A stretch of 64,000 bases of DNA from Scolanthus callimorphus (lineage: Eukaryota; Cnidaria; Anthozoa; Actiniaria; Edwardsiidae): positions 11,758,501 to 11,822,500 of the forward strand of contig CM066916.1 of assembly GCA_033964015.1 (NCBI GenBank), given 5' to 3'. Each line of letters starts with the position of its first letter. Position 1 is the first letter of the stretch. A model generated the notes under the pieces. That model saw nothing but the letters and a program-made list of their open reading frames with translations, did not search any database and had not been told where the DNA came from. A program made the translations under genes and the position numbers. Positions 11,700-25,456 of this stretch are shown here, in pieces.

Positions 11700-14600
11700 C
11701 GGATGTAAGGCGCTCCGAAATCGCGCGACAAAGCTCTCAGCGAAACTGCACTGCATCACTCAGACAAGACTACTGAACAGGTTTCTTCTATTTAGTATAT
11801 CTAGCTACGAGCTGATGTTAAAATTGGTAAAATTTCGCTGAAAAATGTCTGCTTCTGCTTGCATCGTGAGGAGCGTAGGCGGAGCTACATACAACATTAA
11901 AAAATAAATAATTCTGTCATTTTTTACTCGAGAATATGCGAAGCATAGAAATGTGAATTATCTATGTCACGATTGTTTCAACAAAATGTTATAAAGTAAA
12001 ACGAATGGCCTACTCAGAATCTTATTATTTCGCTTCAACTTAGTCTTACTAAAGAAAGGGAACTTAAATTTGCATTATATGGGCTATAGTATTTCCATAA
12101 CATTTTCTGGCGGTTCGAGATAACTGGGGACTGGAGTGCGCCGATGCTTAGGCTAGTTTTAGTCGTCGATCCTAATTTCTAAATGGCAATTTCCCATTGT
12201 TTAGTTAGTTAGAGCTATTGTCTCGAGTTCATTTGCATTAGGAACGGCACTATCTGGCCTGCCAACGCCGCGCTAAATTACAATTTTGAATCCTTCCAGC
12301 GCTCCTAAAATCAGGGCTGAGATCTTCTCCATTCGCTAGACAGGTTATATTAAAATCACTCGTATCGAAGTTACTTGTTTTTACTGGCTAGTAAACCCAT
12401 TAAATCTAGCGCGACAGAATTAGGTTCGACGTCTAAAACTGGCCTTACTGCCCAAAAAGTGTTTTTTTTTACTGTATGATAGACAAGTGTAAAACGACAA
12501 CAGGTTGATATCAAATATAACAAACGATTCGTCAACACTGCTAAACACACAGCTAGTTTCCATAACATTTTCTGACAAATCGAGTGTTCAGAGGACTGGG
12601 AGTGCTATATTATTTATCTGTACTTATTCTACACACTTCCTTTTCTTTCAGCTCATCAGGCTTGTCTACTCTCCTTTTTATCCTTTCTTATCATATTAGT
12701 GGGCTCATTTTACTAACTCAGAAAAAGCTCAAAATGCAATAACATTCAGCGGGTCTCCTCTGGACAAAATATTTCCCCAGAAAAACAAAACCAAACAAAC
12801 CCTAAAACAGCAGGGAACAGAAAACAGAATTTAGCATGTTTATATATTTCGGAAATGTAGTGAAATTATATTGAGTTTGAAATGCGAGAAATATATATAT
12901 TTTTTCGAGTGCGGATTCTCAAGGTCCTCGAGGTAGACCCCAAGTAAAGGGGGCTAACCCTTTACCCCGTCAATTGACAGCCAATCAGAGTATCGTACCG
13001 CAATAGATCACTGTTCATGTCACCGAGAACAAGTACTCTAACCCTAATCCTTAAAATCGCCGCAAATTGATCGATATGTTATCGTACAATGAAGCTTATT
13101 TGAAATTCGGTAAAAAAAGATGCGAAGTTTGTTTTTTCTGATTACTACAAAATAAAGTAAGACTTATCTGTCTGTTTAGAAAAAAGTATAGATAATTTAT
13201 CATATGCTTCAAAACGTTTCTTTGTGAACACGGATAAGCCCTGTAATTTCACGGCAAGTGCAACAAAGTTTGTTCCCTCTACCAATTCTTTGATTGTATC
13301 AAACTTATCTAAAATAGTCGATGAGATTAAAATGTGAAAAGTAAGAGTTGAGTTTATCTAGTTTGCAATTAGATAGTTAACTGGGAAATCGAAAAATTGT
13401 ACCTGTTGTCGCAGAGGTTCTTGGAAGAGTGTTAAAAGGAGGATTGTCGCTGTGGGTTGAGCAGCAAAATATTAGGAATTCAAACTGTCAGGAGATGGCT
13501 ACTTAATGAGACCTAATCGGTGATCAGCTCCAAAGCAACAGACACAAATCAACGAGTAAAACCTCCCGCATCGTGTTTCACCTGAATTTCCCAGAGACAA
13601 TAAGTCGCGGGGATATACAGGAATAAACTGCCAGGGGCGTCACCCTGCACTATATACCAAAGCTGAAATCAAATCATCTCCAAAACATTCCACAATTCAC
13701 TTCCGCTATATTACGGAGGCATATTGGTCTGAGACGATAAAATCGCGAGAGTAAAAGCGTTCGACGACAAGACAATTAATGTAATTGATAGTTTTATGAA
13801 CGATATTCTGCAAGCCGCCTTCCCAACATACTAAGCTGTTTGTCTTCTAATAAAATCACAAAAATAAACTTGAAGCCCTAAATGAAATTTTCTAGAAAAA
13901 TTTCTAGTAGCTTCCTTTGTGTTTCAAATCAATGTTTTACACAAAGCAGAGGCCGCGGTTTTATTTAGATTAGGGCTGAAAATAACCCCGTGTTTATTAT
14001 ATTTGTATTGTATCTCAGTTGCATTTGTTGCGCCGTGTAGGAAGCGAGACGATGAACGTGTGTTCGTTGATTTAGCCGGTTATTTCAGACCGTCTGTTAT
14101 AGTAGGTTACTCATACTGTAACCAAGTAACCCCAGTGAGTCATACTTGAGTCAACTTGACTTTAGACGCGGGACTTCTCGGAGCTGCACGAAACCCATTA
14201 CAAATCCAACACCCGCCCGAGGGATAATGTTAAAGGATGTTTACTCGATCACTTTCCTCCAAGATGCCACAGGCTATTAAAGCATCGATAAATAAAGACA
14301 TTAATCAACGGCGTAAAACCAACAAGCTTTTCTGCAATGTTGTCCCGATTTGCGTATTCAAAACACGAAAGAGTACTTATACAAAAAGAGAAAAAGTTAT
14401 CGTTTTGATACAGACAGTTGCAATAAACTTGAAGTGGAGTGAAAAGATCGTCACTATTGGAGGACTGAGTGCGCTGCGCTTTTCGATAGCAATCGCGTTA
14501 AGAGAAAGTTCTTCCTTATTTAAAAAGACAATTTTCCGTCGTCTCTCGAGATCATCTAATCTTACCAAGAAACCGCGTTGGAGGGATGACTTCTCGATCT

Positions 14601-17600
14601 TTTCCACACAACATATCAGCAAAAAATACTGGCTAATCAACTTTGTATTCTGTGGTGTGTTGTTAGTTTTATCTTTAAAAATTTCCTTTGGTGTTGCGAA
14701 TGTTAAAATCCAGAAACAACAATTTGTAATCGATCAACATCAATTCTCCAGGCGAAACAAAATATTATCATACTTTAGAAAAAAACTACATTCACTACGC
14801 TGCTTGTTATTCGCATACCTTATTTCAACATTTATAGATTATAGCCCCTGCACCAGGTTAAAGGGGGTGTCTCAAAATCAATAGATGGCCTTCGGATATA
14901 TATCATATATTTTTTTTTCGGGATGTTGTGATGGTCTTAAAATTAATAACTGTTCAATGTCTGACGCTGACATTGGTAAAGGTGTTGTGTGAGGTGCCTA
15001 AAATTAAATTCGATTCCAAAGGCCAAGGGGAGTTTCAAGTGTTGCAGGACAACATTATTGCTCGGAGCGAGCGTAGCGAGCGGAGAGCAAGTCTATTCTT
15101 GCCGTTACATGCATGAGAGGTGATTTTTCATGTCCTTTTCATGTCCACAAAATCATCTACCCCTCTCAAAAGTGGTCAGCGGTCAATATATGCGCCGTAC
15201 ATGCGCGAGATGTTAGTATAGACAATTTTCATGTCCCGGTAGCAATGTTCATGTCCATATGCATTCTTGACGTTGTTCAAATGACATTTGACCTAGGTTC
15301 GCGTTTTCGATAACTGACACGTAGTTTTAATTACGGTCGCGCAATGTTTATCAGAATTCAGCTAGGGTGTTCATTAGGCTCGCGGGTTTCCAGTTGGTCA
15401 AGCAAACAAGTGAAAATTGTGAAAATCATTAAAGGACGAGGTTCACAATTTGTGTTAGCACTAGTTCCATAGTAGGTCAAGAAATATGAAGTCTTACTTT
15501 GAGATACTTTGCTTACATTTCTGTTCATGCTGACGTTGGCACTTAGCGGGAGCTACACCTAGTCAATGCAAGATTTAGCTTTTATCCAAACCTCTCGAGA
15601 CCACTCAAAGTGATGCCCGTAAATTTGTGAGACCGATAACTTAGCTGAGCAAGTGAGCAACCGTCATATTCTATTTAGCTTACAACGAAACCCAGCTCTT
15701 ACAGCTGTCAACCAAACCGTTCTGAACTAGATCTAGGCGCCCGAGAGAAATTCAATATTTGTAGAAAAAAACATTTCCGGCTAAATAAACTGCACTTTTA
15801 CAGTCTACAACATTTCAACGATACCTCATTGTCTGATTTTACTGCCATAGCTCCGAGCATTCCCATATCTTTCAGATATTTCTAGTTATTATTGTTATTT
15901 TTCAACATTATTATTATTAAATACATTCCCATTAGCGTGAACATGCTTTAAAATGAAATATCCAGAAAAATAATAAAATATCCAGAAAAACTAAAATTGT
16001 CACTTTGAAGAGAAACATTTCTTAGCATTCATCGATCGTGATGGTGTTTTACGGAGAGCAAAGTATTTGCAGCATAGAGAAACTATGCATTTGAGGATCT
16101 AGATAGTTCTAGCAAACACAAAATAATGGAAGGAAAGATTAAAGCGAATCTAGATGCACTTTAAATAAGCTGTAATTTTATCTAATAATTAAATAACAAT
16201 ATATTTAACATTGTACTAACTAAATGCGCGAAAATCCTACTTACTAGGAATGCTATTTTATCATCTGTGCTGCCGTCGTGTACTTTCTTGCTGATGATAA
16301 GGTTAAGAGTGTTGTTAAGTTTACGAAGAGAATTGATGACGTGCCGTGCGGTGTTATAAAGCAAAGGCAAAGTCAAGATCAAGTAAACACTCTTGTTTTG
16401 TGTAAATGCTGCTCTCCGCCTATAAATTGTCGGCCTGAACTTTGCATGGACGTTGTTATGGCGTGCAGTAAAAATGCGCGCAACTCGGGCGCGCAACTAC
16501 ACCTGTCTGGTATATTACACGAGCGGCTGCACCGCTCTTTGTTCTTTGAAGTGATTATTTTAAACTCTTTTGATAATCGAAAGTACTGAAAAACTTTCCA
16601 TAGAACTTTTCTAAAGATACAGGCATTAGTACTGGAGGAAGTGCTTTGCTAGTTTTTCCTGTCCGAATAAAACTCGCACGAAACGCAATAATTAAAAAAG
16701 GCTAAGAGATGTGTTATCTGTAAGTACGTACAAGTCTATATGATAAATTCAGACCTAATGGATTACTAAAATCACTAATAATTATAAAAATGATCCAATA
16801 ATAAAGTTATAATGATAATGAGAAGAATTCACAAGTGAACATGTGCAAGTTTACCATTTCCAATAACATATGGTTTTGAGAATTAATGAAGTCAGTTACG
16901 CATGAGTGAGCACAAAGGGCTTGGTTACGCAAACTGTTTAGGTCATATTTTGAAACTAAAACAAAAATACTGACATTTCCTTTTAGAATTCAAGGACTCC
17001 CCATCTCGTTTGTCATTGCAGAACATTCACTGAAAGAACTGTAGATAAGAGCCTTTTAAATTTATAATAGTAAAATAAAAAAAATACAATGATGTGCGGT
17101 CTACATCATTGAATTAGTAGTATTTCCAATAAAGAGTCTCTGGTTTTCGCGTCAATGTAAAGTTTGTGTATCGTGTCCTTTTTGTGGCTATTCAACAAAG
17201 CAATATAAGCCATATAACCCTACTACGGATAGTGGGTGGGGGAGATAATCGTATTACTTAACCGCCATTTACAATTGCGCGTCACGTTTTGCGATTACAA
17301 CAGCACGCAACACACACAGCTATGTTTCACTCAGTGTAAGTGCAGAAAAAATGGTTAGCGTGAAATCACCTCTAGCGTTGTAACACACCAAAATGATATA
17401 TTAAACGTGCTGAAAAATCTTGCAGTAGCTTCCGTTTTCTAGCATAGTAATTCATTAGGAATATTATGATATTTAATATAGCTTAGGTCGTTTTGGTTGT
17501 GGCTACAGCTACAGTGTAGCTTTCTTCTGTAAGTTCTATAAACCTAAACGAAAACGTTCACATTACAACTTGCGTTAGCAGTGAACTACCTCTATTAAAC

Positions 17601-19270
17601 ATGATATTCTATATACCACCCGGTTAATTTGATTTTTTGTAGACATTTCAAGCTTAAATCATATCACACAACCTTCTTTGAAACTGTTTCAAAAGTTTTG
17701 AAATTCAACATTCACGTTTTTGGAGACGAAAACCTCCCCGCTGATCTATTTTCTAGAGTTACCTCTCTTGAACACACTGAAGGTAAGCCTATGTGAAAAG
17801 CTCGTTATTCAACAGAGATAAACATAAAATAGTGGATGATTATCGGTCAATGTGCATTGGATTTAAGGAGGGGATTCCAATTACATGAACACCCGACAGT
17901 AAAAACGAGATAAGATATAACGAAGGACACACTTAAAACAACCTCACACATCTTATCTCTACACCAAAGTTCTTGATCTCAAAACATCTGTATACCATAT
18001 CGATCCAGACAAGCACTTCCTTTCTAATTATTACAAACTAACAACTGGCCAAGCAAAATAAAGCTCCAAGACTTAATACTTACAAAAATTCCAGGTCTTT
18101 TCGTCACATATCAACAAACGTCTCGCGCGCTCGATTTTTCGTCTATGTTTCCACAACAACAAAATTTCCCACGCGAGCATAAAGACAATAGTTTGGTGCT
18201 CAACACACAGTTACCCCCTCTGCGAGTACTAAACATTATTAAGCGATTCCGGTTGTGCTTAATTCACATTCAGTTGATTACCTGTCAGGCGTCCAACTTC
18301 GGGTTGTTTGTCGTTTTGGGAACGTGTTTGTTTGGGAATTAAGCTTCGTTAAGTCAGGGCTTTTTTTATGAGATTTATAATTACACACTTTTCGTATTTC
18401 AAAAGCACACTCTCGTTTAACTTAAGGTTGAAAAGACCAAGAAACATTGCCATATTGTTCTCAAGTAAAAGTTTTTTCCACTATCTAGTATTATCATTTT
18501 TTATATACACTTGAAAACGTCAACATTAAATTTAAATTAAGATTCTCAGATAATTTGTACCGGTGTGAACTCTAAGAAATGGGAATCAACTAAAAAAACG
18601 GTAAATTAAAGTCGACGATGATAAAACGCGCTACAAGTAAAACGTTTTATAATTAAGTTAATGGAATTTCTTTATAGAAAAAAAGGTCTAAATGTAGGAA
18701 AACTTAATCTCCGTTTGTTGTTCTGTAAAACGATGTGTCACAAACTTCCTCTTAAACTGCGGAAAGACCACCAAAGGATTTTTTATAAATCAACTTTCGT
18801 CAAGATGCTTTTGTGTAGAAATTTGTGCATTAATTATCTTACTATTGATAAGAAATATTAACTGCAAACTAGCATGAATGGATTGTTTGGAGTTCTTGTT
18901 AGCTTGCTTTCCGATTGACATCATAACTCAACCATACCACAAAGCCCACATTTCCAAGCGCGAGTTCAAAATGAGCAGGCAGTGAAACCAAAGGAAGCAA
19001 CTTGAAAATGAACTTCCTTGCGATTAAACCGAAAACAAAAACGCCCTCCAAATCACTCGATTTAGTTCCTGCGTTTCTTTATATGGTGGATATTAACATT
19101 GTCTTATAGTTGCCAATCAAGGACATGGTACTTATGCTTTTCGCAAAAGCTCTCACTTTCTAGCTCCTCAAACTTGTGAAGAGGCCGCAAGTGTCGTGAC
19201 TGACCTCACAGGCCAAGCTGAAGTACATGACAAGCATATCAGGAAGGCATTCATTGTATAGCAAGGGCAA
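11700..19270. other. Long interval without a recognisable gene
   Basis: The longest open frame is 14237-14884 plus (215 codons). Its translation is rich in Lys, Arg, Ser, Ile and Phe, has one hydrophobic stretch near residues 135-155, and resembles no family I know; a second frame is open on the opposite strand at 14377-14640. I judge it more likely chance than gene. A (GAGCGAGCGTAGC)-type palindromic word occurs at about 15063. The rest shows no exon or RNA gene. Confidence 0.4.
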
Positions 19271-19447
19271 AAAAAATCGAAATAAATCTCAAACTTGGAG
19301 ATCCATTCCACCATATATTTTTAAGTGGACACTGTCTAGAAAAATTCACAAATTCACAATTTAAAAAAAAATCGAAAAAAATCTCAAACTTGGAGATCCA
19401 TTCCACCATATATTTTTTGAGTGGACACTGTCTAGAAAAATTCACAA
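19271..19447. repeat. Tandem duplication, 95-bp unit, two copies
   Basis: The word ATCTCAAACTTGGAGATCCA occurs at 19286 and 19381, and the following CCACCATATATTTTT and GTGGACACTGTCTAGAAAAA are also repeated. The two copies are nearly identical, so the duplication is recent. The open frame over it on the minus strand is a by-product. Confidence 0.85.
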
Positions 19448-21097
19448 TCTTTTTCACTACAAAAGCAAACGTTTTCACGAGAAGCATTTATCAACTGACT
19501 GTTGTTTATGTCAGTAGCTCTGACACAAAGAATTATTGCTTTTGCTACCATTTCTGACAATAAATGAGAAAAAAAAAACACGAAAGGAATTCTTCTTCTT
19601 AGAACAATTATTCATGCCTGTTTTTTGTATTCTCTTCCACACAGGTTCTGCTCATTGAATAACCCCGTAACTCTACGATAGACGGCCGCTTGTTGAGTTG
19701 TACGTTTTATTCCAGTGACTGTACATCTCAAGCGCATCTCAAGCTAGGCCCTTAAAGAGCCTCTAAGTCGAGGAAATCGCTGCTTCCTTGACTGATGAAC
19801 TTATTTTTACGATGATCTGAGATGAGTATTGGCGCGCGAAACTCCCGCGAAATGAGCAACATTTTTGTACATTCACTGTGTATACAATATACATATAGCA
19901 AAGACTATGATGTTTTGATTTTTCTCCTCAGCACTCAATGATATCGAGCTGGTAAAATTCCAAAGGGAGTGGCTTACAATTAGCAGTTCTTTAGTACAAT
20001 TACTCAAGGAATATAAGAAATGACCGCGCCGTGATTGGCCAAATCGTCATATGCTTTCATAATCACCTGGTGAAGTGAAATGCAACATTGAAAGGCGTCG
20101 TTGAAAGATGCACGCGACAAGAATCTCACCTGGAGATGCTTAACAATAAAATTATAAACTAGCCCGGGTGTACAAATCTAAAAACCTTTGCTTGAGTAAT
20201 TTTACTAAAACAGAATAAATAGTGAATAAAGTGAATAACCGATTTGATCTACAATTATCAGATGAATTCGATCATCAAGAATGTGAAAAAAATCAGATTC
20301 AGTTTGTAAAACATCTACTTACGTTTCAGAGAGAAATCCAAACTCCAATGGCAGAAGTAAATGAAGCAATCTCAGTCTTTGTCACGACTTTTTTTCCAGG
20401 TATGCCATCCTCAAGCGCAGTTTTCTGGAACAAACGACAACATTTCGCATGAAAAAAAAAGGATCTACCGATTCAAATTTCGAAAGTTCATATTGAAAAT
20501 CATTCCAGTGATAGACCCACAGTTTCATCGTGTCGCTTACCTTGTCATAGTTCTAAGACGACAGTGCAGTACGTCTCTCAGTAAACCAGCCGCCAAATAC
20601 ACGTGTTGAGCACGTGACCAGTGACCCGCTCGTTGTGTAACCATGGTGACCAATCAGGAATAGCCTCTTACCATTCCCTAACGTCAGGCTTTATAACTCA
20701 TTTGACGTCTTCGAAAACCCAGTTTTTTTCTATCGTTTCGTGAGAGAATTAGACAGAAAAAAAAACCTTGATTTCCCAACATGTCAAATAAGCGGTAACC
20801 TGATAATAAAACCGCGTGTGATGCGAAACGCTCGTTATTATGTACACTGTGATGCGCTATTTAGCAATTACACCACGAGCCCGAAAGGGCTACGGGCCAA
20901 TAGCCCATGAGGCCGCACGCATAAGAGTGACGTCACACGGCGAATCATGAAAACCAGAAAAAAGGGGTTTAAAACGTGCACAGTGCATTGTAAAGCAAGT
21001 CATTAAACAAAATGTGCTCATCTTTTAGACGTAAAGAGAAAGGAAAAACAAGACTGAGGAAGAGAAATAAGGACATTAACAAGAAAACAGTTACTAA
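19448..21097. other. Non-genic interval
   Basis: No recognisable gene. At about 20872-20920 there is a palindromic-looking word (GAGCCCGAAAGGGCTACGGG followed by CCAATAGCCC) that looks like a dispersed repeat end. Short open frames at 20222-20452 and 20361-20609 overlap and have no known similarity. Confidence 0.4.
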
Positions 21098-21496
21098 CAT
21101 TTGCGTCTATCCATGAAGTGTGACGATTGTTTCGCGGTTTACTTTTCAAACGTGCATGTTTTGTCGAAAAGTAGTCACGTTTCTCGCTCTCTGATTGGCT
21201 GAAAAATAGCGGTCAAAACTGCAGCCAATCAGCGAGCGAGAAATGCGACAACTTCTCGACAAAACGTGCACGTTTGAAAAACTAAGGGGTGGTTTTCACT
21301 ACGACATAAGCGACGTAAGCATAACCATAAGAAGAACGGAAGCCTTTGATCCTTATGCTTACACTTATGTCGTAGTGAAACCCGCACTAAAGAAAATAGT
21401 TAGTTTGATCTTTATGGTTATGCTTACGCTTATGCTGCTAGTGAAAACCAAACCTAACGCGAAATAATCGTCACACTTCATGGATGGATGCAAATG
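21098..21496. mobile_element. Foldback element with 39-bp termini and nested internal hairpins
   Basis: The outer arms 21098-21136 and 21458-21496 are inverted copies carrying CATGAAGTGTGACGATT. Inside lie further inverted pairs: CAAACGTGCATGTTTTGTCG (about 21147) with its partner at 21256-21280, TTCTCGCTCTCTGATTGGCT (21181) with 21221-21241, and CACTACGACATAAGCG-type words at 21297, 21365 (inverted) and about 21430 (inverted, diverged). Almost the whole 399 bp can fold on itself. No coding capacity; a non-autonomous transposon, possibly composite. Confidence 0.8.
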
Positions 21497-22771
21497 GCAG
21501 TATAGCAAAAGCTACCACGATTAATGATAAATGAGACTCTTTTCACGTACTTTGTGATATTTCAGAGATGCTAATTGGATCATATAAGTCTTTCCATTCA
21601 AGAGTTCTAGCAAGGTTATCGTGATTCATAAGGCCAATATAAAACAAACAGAGAAATGCATTAGTATTTATTCAATTTAAAAATTCTATACCCTAGTTGA
21701 ACATTTAAAGCTTTAAAAGATGACACTCATTTAAATGATGTATACCGTCTTCTTACCACATTATTAAAATTGTTTTTCCCTTTTTCCATAAAACGTCCAT
21801 ATAAATATTGGTTTTAAATTATTTACATATTTATATATTGTCTATATAACAATTTTTCATTTTGCTTTTCATCTTGCTACATCTTTTACAGAGAAACCAT
21901 TCTCGATTTTTGGGAATTAATATTCATGCTTGCTTCTGCTTTATCTGTTGAGTACTTTTCAAGAACGAAAGAACTACTTTCTTTTTGCATTTGTGGGATA
22001 ATGTTTTCACAAAAAATCAATAATCCCCTCTTCAAGGAACTGGAAATCCAAGGGGGGCACTCTCGATTTTTTGTGACAGGAAGTTGCAAATGAGACAGGA
22101 AAATAACCCTCCCCTCCCCCCCAAAAAACAAAATAGTAATAATAAATAAATGAATTCCAATGTCACTTTGCCAACCCCTCAAAAACCCCATGAACAAAAT
22201 TGAAACCCCCAAAACTCCCATAAAAACGTTTGACTAGATGGTAAAGTTTATGTGTGAAACAAGGATATGTTTACAATACATGTTCTGTTATTAAATTTAA
22301 AATCCTACTGAAGCTTATTTTTTGCTAACCAAAAAATATCTTCCTGACACCAACAAATCCCAAAATTGAAAATTTTATATCCCCCAAAATCCTTTGCACC
22401 TTCCTGACACAAAAGTCTAGAGAACCCCTCTTCACCCTCCCCCTAACCCCCTCCCCCTCCCCCCTTAGAGGTGTATGATGGTCATACACGTAACATTATT
22501 TCAAAGGGAGAAATGCACATTTCAATTAAATTTTCCATCCGGAAATTCAAGAGCAGCGGGAGTTCCTATTATTGGTGGAGGGGTGGAATCACACTTATAT
22601 GAGTCACCAGAATTTCTGGAAATGTAAAACAATAATGAAGGACCAATAATGGCAGCAATATAAGCAGCAAACAGCAGATTCAAATGTTCCTTTCTAGATG
22701 GTCCAATGACAGAGGAAGAGCAACAGAGGCTTGAGAATTCAATAGTAGGGTTGAGTAAGGTTCAGTCACAC
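21497..22771. other. Downstream flank of the Kelch gene, no separate gene seen
   Basis: This includes the 3' side of the minus-strand Kelch gene. It contains C-rich, CCCCTCCCC-type tracts at 22100-22120 and 22430-22465. The 111-codon minus frame at 21886-22221 has no family signature. I could not identify a convincing poly(A) signal close to the stop codon at 22772. Confidence 0.4.
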
Positions 22772-24988
22772 TCATATGACAGCCACTCCAAAATGCACTC
22801 TTGGGATTGACATTGAAGAAACAAAATTCCATGTATTGTTTCGTGGATCAAACATTTCCATGCTATCAAGAAACTGTCCATTAAACCCACCTAATGCAAA
22901 CATCCTTCCCTTCATGACAGTGACTGACACAGCAGAGCGGGCTCTGTTAAGGGGTGCAACTGAGGTCCATGTGTCCGTCTGTGGGTTATAGCACTCGACA
23001 TCTTTGAGGTAGTCTTGCCCATCAAACCCACCAACCACATATAATTGGCCATTCAGAGATGCAACCCCAGACACTGATCTTGGTTTGTCTGAAACATGAT
23101 TGGCAAGTAAAATAATTGTGGTCTTGAAAACATGTGCAGGAAATGGAATCAACTCTCAGTCCTCAACTTTTAAGGATCCACAACCTGGGCCCGACATTGC
23201 AACTAAAAGCAACTACATTTATGAAATGGCGACCTACATTTCCAGTCTGTATGTTTTTTAAAAACCATGATCAATCCCTTCTGCAATGTGGGGACCACAA
23301 TTCTATTAGGCAACCAAACTCCACTATTTGGTGACCAGAATTTTCATTTAGGTAGCAATGGCACCTCTTGAAAAAAAGTTAATGATGGGCCTGGACAACA
23401 GGATTTATTGGAATGCAGGATTATCAATTCCATTTTACGATCTGGAAAACTGGGAAATATGGGAAACAGAAAAATCTGAAGCACTAAAAAGTGTGCGACA
23501 TGTCAAATGTGAGGGACCATGTGGGTCAAGTTTCTTTTAACTTTGCTAGATCCCTGAATAAAGCTGGCTTTTTTTCAAGTTTTTTTCCTACCCTAGGAGA
23601 AGTCTTAGATTCATATACTTACTCATAGGTGCAATAGTGGTCCACTTATTGGTGTGAGGATCATAACACTCCATGGAGCTAAGCCTTACTGTTCCACTGT
23701 GTCCACCAATGGCATATAATAGCCCTCCAAGTGTAACGACTCCATGATACATACGAGGTTCCACCATGTTTGCAACATATGCCCACTCCTTCCTGAATGA
23801 ATCGTAACATTCAACAGAGCTCAACCGGTGCTGCCCATCTGACCCGCCCACAGCATAAACCTTGCCGAATAAACAACCTGCACCAAAGTACTTTCTAGCA
23901 GTGAGCATGGAGGGTTTGCTAATCCATTTACTTTCCTCTGAATCAAAGCACTCAACAGTTTTTAGAAAGCCACTATTGTGATATCCTCCTAAACAGTAGA
24001 TGTTACCACGGTGATGAGTGACAGCAAAACCATATCTTGAGGTCTGCATACTGGGAAAGTCCATCCATTCATCAGTGTATAAGTTGTACCTTTCAGTCGA
24101 GGCCACAGCATCGCCAGTGTGTAAACCCCCTAATGCAACTAAGACATCTGCAAATCCTGTGGGAATGCGTGGTTGCATGCGTGCCAGGGAGGCTTGTTTG
24201 CGTTTCTCAGAAGAGGGTGATGATGCATACAAAACTGCCTCATCAACCATGAGTTTACACTCCTCATCTGATAATAATAATTCATTATTAATGACATTTT
24301 TAGTGAGGTAAGCCGGTGAGAGCACTGGTAGACGGACACAGCTCAGAATCTCTGCCAAGTGTATACAACGTTCCCCCGATGCCGTGACCCAGTCAAGCGC
24401 AGCTTCAAACACATCCTCTTCTGTACGCACGCAAATGTTTTCATCCAGCAAAAGTTGCTTCACTTCTTCGCACGCGAGGCTTTTGAACTCATCACACTTC
24501 GCCACCTGACCAAAATGTTTCACGACATATTTGTTCGCTTCGTTCACTAGCTCCTCACAAGAGAATCGATCAGCCAGAGCCAAGATCCCTAAACAGTTAG
24601 AGGGATGAAGCTGTTCCTTTAAGAATTCACTACAAACATTGATAAGTTCTTGTATCTGGAAGACCGACGCGGCATTTAGCACCTCCTCGACGTTATCGTC
24701 AGTAATATCAATAGCTGATGTATACACGTAATCTACGATTAATTGCAGAGCATTCCCGTCAATATCTTTAAGTGTTATGCAATCCTTATTTCTTTCTAGT
24801 AACTTCCCTGTAAACATGGCGCGAAAATACGGGCTAGCCGCGGCTAAGACATTGCGATGTGCGGTGATTGTAGAACCGTCCTCAGTTTCCAAAGTCACAT
24901 CACACAGCTCTTTGAGCGCAAACATGTTTTGTAGAGCTTGAAGTATCAGTTGAGGGTTGCTACTTGATATATAACTGATCAGAGACAT
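22772..24988 (-). CDS. BTB-BACK-Kelch (KLHL-type) protein, two exons
   Basis: This is a probable substrate adaptor of a Cullin-3 ubiquitin ligase in the cytoplasm: by family knowledge the BTB domain and 3-box bind CUL3 and the Kelch propeller binds the target. Exon 1 is 24988-23623 (starts with ATG, 455 codons plus one base). The intron is 23622-23089, with donor GTAAGTAT and acceptor TTTCAG. Exon 2 is 23088-22772. The product is 560 residues, normal for KLHL proteins. Residues about 25-125 are BTB (CDVTL, HRNVLAAASPYFRAMF), 130-235 BACK (NCLGILALADRFSC), and about 275-560 hold six Kelch repeats, with the GG doublets in VALGG, CLGGY, AVGGS, AIGGH, VVGGF and ALGGF. Repeats 5 and 6 are on exon 2. 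Which vertebrate KLHL is the orthologue cannot be told by eye. It is divergent from the methyltransferase gene. Confidence 0.93.
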
Positions 24989-25456
24989 CGTTTTAGTCAG
25001 TTGTTCTGAGAACTGGCTTCGGAAGAAGGGAAACTCACACTATATTTCGTGACAAAGCGGCAATAGATAAAGTGATGTACTACACACTGAAACCAACAAC
25101 AAAAGAACGATTGATCACCACCAGAACAAAACAATCACGAATAACCGCTGACCTGAAGTGTCGATGGGGCATGCAATATAAATGCCTTATATCGAAACTA
25201 AAACTCTCGTCGATTTGACTGTACTCTAATATATAAAATCTTTTTTTTTTGCAAATTTAGACAGTAAAACAGGAAAAGTTTTCTTGAAAAATTTCTTTAT
25301 AATCGTGTCACGAAACGTTATGGGTTACCTGTGTGTGTTCTAAGACTAATACGTCATGTATTATTTTCTCTTTGTTTTTGCCTCGTAAATATTTGACGGA
25401 GGCAATATAATCTTCTCACATGTGGTGCCAACCTTGCACAATCAATTTGCGACGAG
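24989..25456. promoter_or_regulatory. Divergent intergenic promoter region, Kelch gene / methyltransferase 1
   Basis: The start codons of the Kelch gene (24988, minus) and the first methyltransferase (25457, plus) are only 468 bp apart, so both promoters and 5' untranslated regions must fit here unless there are unseen upstream noncoding exons. An AT-rich stretch with TATATAAAAT lies near 25230. No site can be assigned to either gene with confidence. Confidence 0.55.

Noticed and set aside
24018..24550. Several plus- and minus-strand frames over the Kelch gene
   Set aside because: They are shadows of the 455-codon exon 1 frame, which has clear BTB, BACK and Kelch signatures.
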